This document shows, piece by piece, positions 13,901-22,496 of a DNA stretch of 64,000 nucleotides. Origin of the DNA: Hyaloperonospora brassicae (Eukaryota > Oomycota > Peronosporomycetes > Peronosporales > Peronosporaceae); assembly GCA_947650285.1 (NCBI GenBank), contig CANTFL010000014.1:1-64000 (forward strand), read 5' to 3'. The notes below the pieces were generated by a model. It saw nothing but the letters and a program-made list of their open reading frames with translations, did not search any database and was not told where the DNA came from. Numbering within the stretch: position 1 is the first letter of the stretch; every line of letters begins with the position of its first letter. Position numbers and translations under genes: made by a program.

Positions 13901-14693
13901 TTTGCCGCTGCTGATGCATCTGTGCTTGTGTTTGTTGCTGCAGAGGACTTGAGGCCGTACCTGGCGATTGCGGCTGCTGTTGCTGAAGTCTTGCCTGTTG
14001 CTGCTGCATCTGCCGTCGCCTTGAGTTGTCCAGAGCTTGCTGCAATCGCGCTTTCAGCGTCTGCACGCTGCTGTATTCTTGTTTAGACGATGCTCCCATA
14101 TACAGTGTGTGCTCCAACCTTCTCGCAATCTCCCGGGGATTATAGTTAGCGGATGTCGGTCTGTTGGCGCTCTTCATTATCAACGTCAAGCTGCACACGA
14201 TCATAGCCAGCGCGGCATCTTCAGTCATTCATACTCTACCAGCCACATTAAACAAGAATCCGTCAATACGCACATGATCCGTGCAATCTGCTGCCTTGCG
14301 CTCCGGTCAGCATCTTTGTTTCTCCAATCTGAGGTCGTTCCAACAGAAGCGCTCGGAGAAGCGCCCCCAGCTACACTTGCTGCATGTTCACTGAACGGGG
14401 TTGCCGAATGTGCACTCGCTGCAGTACCCACAGCGCCTATAGCAGGAGCAGATACTGCCGTAGACGCTAGATTTCCTGAGGTGCTACTGTTTGATGCCTA
14501 TTTCACACGCAACCAGGTTCACACACGCCACAAGTATGCACAAAAACCTAAGTAACAACCCCACGTCTCGTTTTTGCTCACACTGCTCACAGCGACGCGT
14601 GCAACGTACAATACTTGCTGTCGTCGTGGCAGTCGAATCGGGCACACGAGCTACTGTCGTCGGCTTTGGTGCATACTGAGAAACAGGAAGCAT
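7956..14693 (-). CDS. CBP/p300-type histone acetyltransferase (KAT11 family), 3 exons inferred
   Basis: Nuclear transcriptional co-activator that acetylates histones. The main exon (14190 down to 7956) is open for about 2080 residues. Approximate positions in the 2090-residue open frame: polyQ stretches 60-115 and 320-345; two complete TAZ zinc modules in tandem 390-550; bromodomain 765-870; Cys/His cluster plus PHD-like finger 880-1025; KAT11 acetyltransferase core 1160-1330 (ELDGVDVLIF, VYVSYLDSV, GDDYIFFC); ZZ finger 1775-1825; third TAZ 1965-2055. The N-terminal KIX-like domain is split by introns. An exon at 14497-14274 ends in DWRNKDADRSARQQIARI and joins in frame to LTLIMK via an 83-nt GT-AG intron (14273-14191). 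A first exon 14693-14610 (ATG) joins in frame via a 112-nt intron (14609-14498). Inferred CDS: complement(7956-14190, 14274-14497, 14610-14693). The first exon is the least certain part. Confidence 0.93.
14191..14273 (-). other. Intron in the KIX-like domain of the CBP/p300 gene
   Basis: Minus-strand donor GTGCGT and acceptor GTGCAG bound 83 nt containing a CTGAC branch-point-like sequence and in-frame stops for the upstream exon. Splicing joins codons in frame and restores a continuous KIX-like helix (DWR...RARQQI-type start to the RRLEHTLYMGASSKQEY stretch). Without it the large frame would start in the middle of the domain. Confidence 0.75.
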
Positions 14694-15586
14694 CGATTGC
14701 TGCGGAATAAACGCAATGCAACACGTCTTCGAAATGTACCACAGGCTACTGTTTGGTTTTCAACAAAGTGTGGCGGTCCGTTACAATGCCAATCAAAGTG
14801 CTGCACTGCACGAGAGAGCTTCGGCAGCCACTCCCACGGCTACACCCTGCAATCTCACCAGCAACAAAAGCAACAACAATAGACACCATACTCAAAGTTA
14901 GCTGTTTGCTTTGTTCACTAGTCAGGTAGTAGGGATACGTCACACCACTTCAAAAAGCGGTGTGGGGCTGGTCATACTATAAATTACGGCACGGGTTGGT
15001 AATTTATATTGACCGGCCAAACGTGCTGCAGCTCGACACGCTCACTGAGCTCGGAGGGTGCAAACAACATCCCCGTGGTCGCAATCACGCAGACAAGTGT
15101 CTCCACGAGCGTGTTGAGGCGTCGGACGCCGAACGTTATCGTGGTAGAAAGGCCCCCTATAATAAATTACGACCTCCTTACCTCGGTTTTGTAAAGGCTA
15201 GACACCGGACGACGGCGCGAGAGTCGACGGATAGCAAGAACAAGACACGCAGATAATAGTTTTCCAAGCGGTAGCGCGATCCAGTGGCCACAAGGTGCAG
15301 GTCGAGGGCGGGCCCCGAGCGACCGTTGCGAAGGGCGGGCCGCGCGGCGAGAACAAAAGAGAGAGTGGTGGTCACTCGGTCGAGGGAGCGCGGAACACGC
15401 AGCGAGTGACACGTTCCAACGCCAGCGGTGTAAGAAAACTAAAACGATGCCACGCAACGGTCTCAAATCGGGTACCAACTCGGCAATGTGTGTTTTGGGA
15501 CATCGACGCGCCGGGAGCAGCTCGAGCGACATTCGAGCGACATGCACCACCCCGCGCACCGAGACTAGCCCAGCCTATCAAACAAC
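14694..15586. promoter_or_regulatory. Intergenic region between divergent CBP/p300 and SMYD-type genes
   Basis: The two flanking genes point away from each other, so this 0.9-kb stretch should hold both promoters. It contains two AT-rich ATAAATTA-type patches (near 14978-15010 and 15160-15172) in otherwise GC-rich DNA. The open frames here are short and overlap on both strands. No specific promoter element was identified with confidence. Confidence 0.4.
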
Positions 15587-17360
15587 ATGCCACCTGCTAC
15601 CATGCATCGCATCGTGTCCGACGCCGCGGTGGGCAACGCAGCCGCACAGGACGTCCCGGGAGACCGTGGACGGCGCGTCGAGACACCGAGAGAGCTGGCA
15701 CCGGGTGACGTGGCACTGCGAGCGGCTGCGTACACTGTCGTGCTGTTGCCGGAGCTCTGGGGTGCGCACTGCCACACGTGCTTTGTGGCCGCGGAGCGGC
15801 AGCGTCTCCGTCGCTGTGGCCGCTGCCGGACGGTCTCGTACTGTACGTCGTGGATGGATCGATTGATAGCTCGCGGGGGAGGGGTTGATCAGTTTAGAAA
15901 GGTAGCCGATGGCCAAAGGTGATTGCGATTATGCTGGATGGCAGGCTCGAAAACATGTCAGCAGGCGAACTGGCAGTTGGATCACTCGACCGAGTGCAAG
16001 CGGCTCAAGCAGTTGACGCAGCTGGGACTGACGAGCGACCAAGTGATGGACGTCGTGCTTCTAGCGCGCGTCTTGCGGCGCACAGGTGTCGAGGGACGGA
16101 CGCCCACGGAGCTCGTGTGGTACGAAGAAGACGTGAAGGACCAGGAACTGGTGTTACTGGCCGCGTTGACTCAGAAATTGGGTCTAGTGGCAATCAAGGT
16201 GAGGGACAGGGAGGGCTGCAAGCAGAGAAGACGACAGAGAAGCCGACGAGACGTCGAGTCAGGCTAATGGGTCTTTGTGGTGGTTGATGGTAATGTGGTG
16301 GAGCGGACGTAGCACTCGATGGACGAGATGCTGCGCATGCTGAGTCGCTTTCGCAACAACAACTTTTCGATCGTGGACGAACTGCTACTGCCACTGGGTG
16401 CCGGCTGTTTTCCCCTCGGCGCGATGGTCAACCACAGCTGTGACCCAAACTGTGCTGTCACGTAAGTGGCTTGATCGTGGTGATAGTGATATTTGTGGTG
16501 GAGGTGGCACTCGAGTCTGGACTGACACGACGAGGTTGGATGTTAGTTAGTTTTGTGCCAAAGACGCTGGATATCGAGTTCCGGGCGATGAGGCCCATCA
16601 AGGCTGGTCAAGAGCTCACGCAGACGTACGGTAAGTACCTCTTGCATGCTTGTGTTGAAAGTATGCTCATGTACGATTTGCTGCAGTTGACGTTGCGCTG
16701 CCACGTCGTGAGAGACAACAGCGACTGCAACGCAAGTATCATTTCCAATGCGCATGTACCCGTTGTGCGCTGCCTTTGCAAGACCCCAGTTGCCCCGACG
16801 CTTTCCTCGACGCCGACAGTGATGGCGTTCCACAAGAGTTCTGGACACAGGAACGTCACGACGAAGTGGAGCAGGCGCTACAAGAAGCTCGTGATGCTAC
16901 CAGTTGCGATGCCGACGAGACAGATGCAGCTGTGCAGCAACAGCAACGCATTGACGCACTGAAAAAGCGGGTCGAGCGTCAAAGTGGTGTGCTCCACCGT
17001 GAGAACATTGCACGGCTACAGACGCTGTCGGCGCTTTTTAGCGCTGAAATGGAACGTGGGAGTGTGCGAGCAACGTGTGAACATGGAGAGCATATGTTGG
17101 AGTTCTACAGACGTGTCTACACTGCAAACCACCCGATGACTGGACTTCATTTGTTCACCCTTGGCGATCTGTACGATCAACTGGCACAGGCCGGACCAGA
17201 GACTGCGGACTGGTGCGAGGCAAAGTCGATCGAGTGTCTGACCGAGGCGCAACGTATTCTTCGAATCACGTATGGACAGGAGCACCGGTTCGTGAAGATG
17301 CTCGCAGACCGACTCGAGGGACATCCTCGAAGTCGTGACAAGGTCCAAGCACAGGGTTGA
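15587..17360 (+). CDS. SMYD-type protein lysine methyltransferase (SET with MYND finger), 5 exons
   Basis: Predicted S-adenosylmethionine-dependent lysine methyltransferase. Exons inferred from splice sites and frame: 15587-15842, 15945-16198, 16313-16461, 16551-16630, 16687-17360. They total 1413 nt, exactly 471 codons (470 residues), and every junction is in phase with GT-AG ends. The first exon carries the start of the SET domain (LAPGDVALRAA) and the first zinc pairs of the MYND finger (CHTC...CGRC...YC). Splicing to exon 2 rebuilds the remaining Cys/His set (YCSKTCQQANWQLDHSTEC). Exon 3 has the SET motif NHSCDPNC, exon 4 ends at the ELTQTYG motif, and exon 5 has the post-SET CACTRC cysteines followed by a helical TPR-like C-terminus. 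This matches the split SET-MYND-SET-postSET order of SMYD proteins. Substrate unknown. Confidence 0.9.
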
Positions 17361-17846
17361 AGCACAAAGTCAAGGGCGATAGAGCTGTCGATACGTTCGC
17401 GACGGATCGTTTGTGCAGACGTGACTGCATCTATCCGGATCGCAGGCGACAAGCACAGGTACGACAATGGTATTCATGTCGTTGTGTACCAGCAGCCCCT
17501 TTCTACCTGCGTCGCACGAGATATCGCATGTGCATCGAAAGAAGGTTTTGACACCGTTCCCGGCGTATCGTGAAGGGTTCACCTCTCCCTGCCTCCTATG
17601 ATAAGCTTATGTTGCACAATCAACTCTTTGTCGCCCGCCCGTCCTAATTGCGACTTTTTGACCGTGTCAGCACGCGAAAAAGCTGTTTCTTTTTGACCGG
17701 TGCAAATCTGGGAGTCTACACGCTTTACATACAAAACACTTTCTTCCCATCCCGTCTAGTGTTCGATCGTTTGCGTACAAAAAAGCATCGTAGCAACACC
17801 GCTCGCTCGCCTGCGCTCCCTCTCTCTCTCTCTCTCTCTTCTCCGC
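17361..17846. promoter_or_regulatory. Intergenic / promoter and 5' leader of the RBMX2-like gene
   Basis: About 0.5 kb without a gene. A CT dinucleotide tract at about 17820-17840 ends a few bases before the ATG at 17847, as a pyrimidine-rich 5' leader. Nothing else distinctive. Confidence 0.45.
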
Positions 17847-18746
17847 ATGAACGTCGTGACGGAGATCCAGCGTCTGAACGAGCGCGAGCTCGAGCTGAAC
17901 GTGCCGCTCTCGGGGTCGTGGCACGCCAAGTACCGCGACTCGGCGTGGATCTTCATCGGCGGCCTCTCGTTCGAGCTGTCCGAGGGCGACGTGCTGTGTG
18001 TGCTGAGTCAGTTTGGCGAGGTCGAGGACCTCCACTTAGTGCGCGACCGTAAAACAGGCAAGTCGCGCGGGTTTGCTTTCCTTAAGTACGACGACCAGCG
18101 CAGTACGATTTTGGCCGTGGACAACCTCAACAACTGGAAGCTGCTGGACCGCGTGCTGCGGGTGGACCACGTGCTGAAGTACAAGTTGCCGCAGGAGCTG
18201 CAGGACGACAGCGACGCGGACAGCAGCGACGAAGAACGAGGAGGAGGCGGCACTGGCCACGAGCGACGGCGGTCGAGAGGACTGCCGGGACACGCGTACG
18301 AGGGCAAAGCACTCGCGTCGGACTTTGATTTGCACAGGGGCGTCGACGTGTTTGCTGCTGCTGTTGAGAAGCAGAAGACGGAGAAGAAGCAGAAGAAAAG
18401 ACGGGGAAGAAGAAGCAGAAGACGGGGGAGAAGAAGCAGAAGACGGAGAAGAAGCAGAAGAAGAAGGAGAAGAAGGAGAAGCAGGAGAAGAAGGAGAGTG
18501 TGGAGCAGAGGCAGCAGCAAGTGGTGGCCCACGTGCTGGCAAAGCGGCGGGAGCAGAGGCAGCAGGAAGAGCGAGAGGGGGTGTCGAGCGACGGGAAGGA
18601 AGTTGTGGTGCAGCCGAGTGCGACGGGGTGGAGGGGGAGGCTCGAGCCGTCGGCGAAGCGGCCGCGACGCGAGTGCGAGGAAGAAGGACAAGAGCCAGAG
18701 CGGGAGGGACGAGGGAAGCAGCGGTGCACAGGCTACGGAGGCCTGA
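17847..18746 (+). CDS. RBMX2/Ist3-like RRM protein (spliceosomal RES complex), frame disturbed in the tail
   Basis: The N-terminus (EIQRLNERELEL, then SWHAKYRDSAWIFIGGL) is the signature of RBMX2 / yeast Ist3 (Snu17), the RRM subunit of the pre-mRNA retention and splicing complex in the spliceosome. RRM at about residues 32-110: RNP2 IFIGGL, RNP1 KSRGFAFLKY. After residue 180 the DNA is a purine repeat of GAAGAAGCAGAAGA type. In the frame read here it becomes an Arg/Ser-only run and then an improbable Trp/Cys/Gly-rich tail ending at 18746. In the neighbouring frame the same DNA gives a Lys/Gln/Glu-rich helix followed by VVAHVLAKRREQRQQEER and a stop at 18760. The natural protein therefore probably switches frame near 18395-18410. 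Start chosen for position before the conserved N-terminus. Confidence 0.85.
   Translation: MNVVTEIQRLNERELELNVPLSGSWHAKYRDSAWIFIGGLSFELSEGDVLCVLSQFGEVEDLHLVRDRKTGKSRGFAFLKYDDQRSTILAVDNLNNWKLLDRVLRVDHVLKYKLPQELQDDSDADSSDEERGGGGTGHERRRSRGLPGHAYEGKALASDFDLHRGVDVFAAAVEKQKTEKKQKKRRGRRSRRRGRRSRRRRRSRRRRRRRRSRRRRRVWSRGSSKWWPTCWQSGGSRGSRKSERGCRATGRKLWCSRVRRGGGGGSSRRRSGRDASARKKDKSQSGRDEGSSGAQATEA
18365..18495 (+). repeat. Purine-rich GAAGAAGCAGAAGA-type coding repeat
   Basis: Imperfect tandem units of G/A triplets encode the Lys-rich tail of the RBMX2-like protein. The repeat is prone to slippage and is where the two candidate reading frames of the gene exchange plausibility. Confidence 0.8.
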
Positions 18747-18812
18747 GTCGCACTCGGTAACGCAGCGGCTTTGTCGTTTGTGTTCATTACATTGCTCCGA
18801 TGTGCGGCGTCT

Positions 18813-20111
18813 TCACCTGTTGCTGGTGTTGTGCGAGTTTGGGTGCTTGCTAGCGGACGGCAGTGTCGACTCGGGGACGTCAGACGAAGCGCCATCGTGC
18901 TGGCTGTTGCATGGAAGCGGCTGGAAGTCGTACACCTGAAGCAGGTTTCGCACGTTGGAGCTCGCTGCTGCCTCTGTAGCTACGTCCGCTTGACTGACAC
19001 TGCCGTCATTGTCGTCGTTGTCGTCGTTGTCCGTATCGTCGGGCAGGTCAAAGTGACGCTGACCGCTGCACACAGCGACGATGGCTCGGGACGCGTCAGG
19101 GAAGAAGGACACGCCGTTGACACAGTCAGGAAGCCGAATGGTCTCATCGAGCAGCTCGCCCGTCACCACGTCGTAGAGCATCATTCGACCGGTGCGACTG
19201 CCAGCCGCAAGATACCTCCCGCCACAGTGCAAGTCAAACTCCAGTCGCTGATTCGTGTCGGCCACGCGGTTGAACGTGTGCAGAATTTCGTTCGTAGCAC
19301 GAATGTCCCAGCAGTGGATCCGCGCATCGCAGCGGGCACTCGTGTACAAGAACCTGCCACAAGGCGAGAATCGCACTTGGGCAATGCCGCGGCCGTCGTG
19401 ATCGCAGAGGGCAAGCAGCTCTTCCCCCTCGTCCTCCGTGTACACGCAAGTCATGCCTCCATACGAGCCAGCGGCATAGATCTTGGAATGATCGGGATTG
19501 AAGTGCAGCGTGCTGATCAGCCCTCGCTGGCCTTGACGGGACCGTCGCGTCCGGCTCAAAGGGCGAGCGCAAAAGTCTCGACCAGGCTGCGACAGATCGA
19601 AGAAGCGGATCATGCGGTCAAAGCCAGCAAAGAGTTTCGTGCCGGTGGCATTGAAGGCCACGCTGTGCGCACTGGTGAGCTCGTCCAGGTGGTCGAACGC
19701 GCGATACGTGGCTCGCAGGCCGCCCGTGTAGGCGTCCCATAGATGCACGGGGTGGTCTTGACTCGAGCTCACAAAGAGGCACGAAGACGGGTCTGCCGAC
19801 GACATGAACGGGTACCACGCGTAGTCGTACACTGTGCCGCCGTCGTTGGCCTGCAACAAACTCGTGCGGGACTGCGTGTTGTCGCCGTCGAGTTCAAACA
19901 ACCGCAGCACGTGGTCGTCGCTGTTGGTCAAGAGGCAGAGACCGTCAGGTGAGACGCGGACGCCTTTGGTGAAATTGTTGCGGCATGTTCTTGACACGCG
20001 GTGGAACTCCTCGTAGGCGGTGAAGTGGACGACGGGACGCAACGTGGTGTTGTACGTGAAGAGCGGGTGTGGTGGGGTACAGGCTGACTCGACGCCATCA
20101 ATAGCGGCCAT
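18813..20111 (-). CDS. WRAP53/TCAB1-like WD40 protein
   Basis: A 432-residue single-exon WD40 propeller protein. In animals the family binds CAB-box scaRNAs and telomerase RNA and brings them to Cajal bodies. Signature features seen: the N-terminal YEEFHRVSRTCRNNFTKGVRVSPDG segment start (written in part as NFTKGVRVSPDG), YDYAWYPFMSSADP, FVSSSQDHPVHLWDAYTGG, LFAGFDRMIRFFDL, GLISTLHFNPDHSKIYAAGS, YGGMTCVYTEDEGE and FSPCGRFLYTSARCDARIHCWDIR. These are typical of WRAP53 rather than generic WD proteins. An Asp/Asn-rich low-complexity insert (about residues 355-375) lies in the last blade, and the tail after about 410 is disordered. ATG at 20111 fits the conserved N-terminus. The stop lies about 50-65 bp from the end of the convergent RBMX2-like gene, so their 3' UTRs probably overlap. 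Confidence 0.88.
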   Translation of the reverse strand: MAAIDGVESACTPPHPLFTYNTTLRPVVHFTAYEEFHRVSRTCRNNFTKGVRVSPDGLCLLTNSDDHVLRLFELDGDNTQSRTSLLQANDGGTVYDYAWYPFMSSADPSSCLFVSSSQDHPVHLWDAYTGGLRATYRAFDHLDELTSAHSVAFNATGTKLFAGFDRMIRFFDLSQPGRDFCARPLSRTRRSRQGQRGLISTLHFNPDHSKIYAAGSYGGMTCVYTEDEGEELLALCDHDGRGIAQVRFSPCGRFLYTSARCDARIHCWDIRATNEILHTFNRVADTNQRLEFDLHCGGRYLAAGSRTGRMMLYDVVTGELLDETIRLPDCVNGVSFFPDASRAIVAVCSGQRHFDLPDDTDNDDNDDNDGSVSQADVATEAAASSNVRNLLQVYDFQPLPCNSQHDGASSDVPESTLPSASKHPNSHNTSNR

Positions 20112-22496
20112 AGACGACGGCTGTAGTGTATGAGCGTGGATACCAACCGTTTACTTGGTTTTGTGCGGAAGACGCTGGGGTGTGTTTTTTTCGTGACGCT
20201 TGCAAAATTGATATTGTTTAAAACACACACACACACACACGGACTACCGAACGTTTGGCGCGACTTATTCGTGCACGCGACCGGCTCATTTGAGCATTTG
20301 TTTCTTCGTGTCGCACGAGTCGGTGGCAGTCCGACAGTCGCACGATGCTGGACACTTGAGGTGGGGTTGCGGGTCGAATGTCGAGCGTGCAGCAACAGCT
20401 GTCGTACTCGCAGTTGCATCACGAGGCGAGTCGACCGACGGCCGTCTGATCTCGAGCTTTTGCGACATAGTGACATCAACTGCATCTTGGCCAAACGGTT
20501 TTGTTTGTCGACGATGTCTTCGTCGAGTTCACTTCTGCTGGCGACGTCTGGACGATACGGTCTTTGCCGTCGCAGAGCTTCCCATGTTGCTGTTATTTGG
20601 ACCATACGTCAGCAACAACAGCGGAGCCACAAGTCGTGGAGAACACACTCTTGTCGGACCTGACAAGACGATAACGTGAGGTTTCTAGTTTCGTAGGGGA
20701 CCGGGAAGGCCACCGGTATGTACGCATGAGTCTTTGCGTTTCGGCGGCACGTGTCGGTGGTATGTATGGAGCCATGTTTGTGCCTACTGCATCGAACTAT
20801 GGATGGGGGAGGAGCACGTGTCGACAGACTTGCAACATCATCGTACGACTCGTCTGAGCTCAATTGCATGAGCTGTGCAGGTGTAGCAGTTGGACACAGC
20901 GTTGTACATTTCAGATGTGGCAACATCAAGTGCGACGATCAGTGCCGCGACTGCATTACAGCAAAGGCTTATGCAGGCAGCACAGACGAAGAGATAGTGT
21001 ACGAAACAGTGCTGTGCCAACGGAGCTTCAAGACGTACGCATAAAGACGAGAGACTAAGAGCACGAAACGCGCTGCGTACATTACGTACGCTCTGTACTT
21101 GCGGTGGAAAAAGACGGACATGAAACAGCGCATGCGAAACAAGTACGCACCTCTGCAAGATCGCAATGCTCGTTGGCTTTCGTGCCGACAACAACGACCA
21201 GACGAGCATTGCGTCCGTCTTTTTACCGATCCCATCTTCTCCAGGGTACGTGTCACATACTGTGAAGCCATTGCGATGGCACGACGTATTGGACCACGTC
21301 AAAGGCACTCGCATGATGACAGTGTGGCATCGTCGTTGCCCGCGTGGCACATCGGACAACATACCGCCCATCCTATCTGTCGGTCATGATGAGCCCTTCG
21401 CCCTTGCGACACGAACATGCAGGACATGATCGACGACACAAAGTCGCGACCACAGCGATTCTCCACTACCGCTACGGAAAACTCCTTTGCTGTCCAACGT
21501 GGTCCCTTTGCCAGTTGCCGAGTGCTTTTCCCTCGTGTCTCCTTCGCTACAAAACTAGTTGCGCTTTGACTCTCTCTCTAGTGAGCAAAGGCGAAGAGCT
21601 CAAGAGCTCAAGAGGTGCTACTGATGCGACGCAATGATAAGCGTCGGACCACAGAGACAGTGTGTCGTTTCGCGACTTTGTGTCGGCAAAAAACAGTCAC
21701 TTTCCACACTGTGATAACGACATGAAAGGCTGCGAATGTTGAAGCTCTGTCTGCCTTTGCGGTGGCTACGCACGCCCCACTAGAGCCACTGCAGCGACGA
21801 GTGCGTCGAGTCAAAACCTCGGCGAAACGGCCCGCGCGGACGTTACCGACAGAGGGGCAAACAAAAGAGCGCGCGCGCGCTGGATCATTTTCGACAAAAC
21901 GCGTTTTTGCAACAGATAATGTGGGACACGCCACGACCGCGTCACGCCTGGACAGCAACGACGACTTTTCCAGCCGCGCGCGCGGGCGTTTCCCCTCCTC
22001 TTGCAACGCCGCCGTTGGACTGCAGTGGATTTTTCGTCGACGTTTGCTGTCGTGTACCCACTCGGCGCGCCCCGGCCATGTTCCCCCCATGCCTGTCATT
22101 GGCTCTCTCTCTCTCGCGTTCCCTCGCCCCTCTGATGACACCGAACCCCCCAAAAGTAGATAGATGCGCAAAAGCGCCGCGTTTTTACCCCCCCGCGCAA
22201 AGGATCGGCCGACCCACTTGACCGACCCCTTATCGCCCGCAATCAGCTGCGACCGTCGGAAGGATTTGGGGCCGCCCACCCGCTCCCCCAGCAGCTCATT
22301 CCGCGTTTTGCTCCGTGACTCTCTCACGCCCATTCGCACGCGTCCCACGGCCGGCCCGGGGCACCCGTAACCGCTGCCGTCGCCACGCTGTCCAATAGCG
22401 TCCCGCATTCTCCCCGACTCTAATTAAACGTCTCCCACTGCAGCACAAGCCCCCCCCCGCAAGCACTTTCGGCAGGTCGTCCCACCACCCCATCCA
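20112..22496. promoter_or_regulatory. Divergent intergenic region between WRAP53-like and glucan synthase genes
   Basis: About 2.4 kb. A CA dinucleotide tract sits at about 20222-20240. Several short open frames (for example 20751-21044 and 21166-21429, both plus, starting with ATG) have no recognisable domain and cannot be joined convincingly. From about 21760 the DNA is very GC-rich with C runs, as in a promoter and 5' leader of the glucan synthase gene. A 266-codon minus-strand frame at 22408-21608 is Arg-rich and looks like a composition effect. Confidence 0.45.

Noticed and set aside
18008..18895. 295-codon Leu/Ser-rich minus-strand frame
   Set aside because: Translation of the purine repeat and its flanks read backwards; overlaps two recognised genes.
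20751..21429. Short plus-strand frames with Cys pairs (for example NCMSCAG and HFRCGNIKCDDQC)
   Set aside because: Zinc-finger-like spacing appears by eye, but the frames are short, do not join at splice sites I could support, and match no family I know.
21608..22408. 266-codon minus-strand frame upstream of the glucan synthase
   Set aside because: Arg/Ser-rich, no domain, in a GC-rich presumed promoter; could not be told apart from chance.
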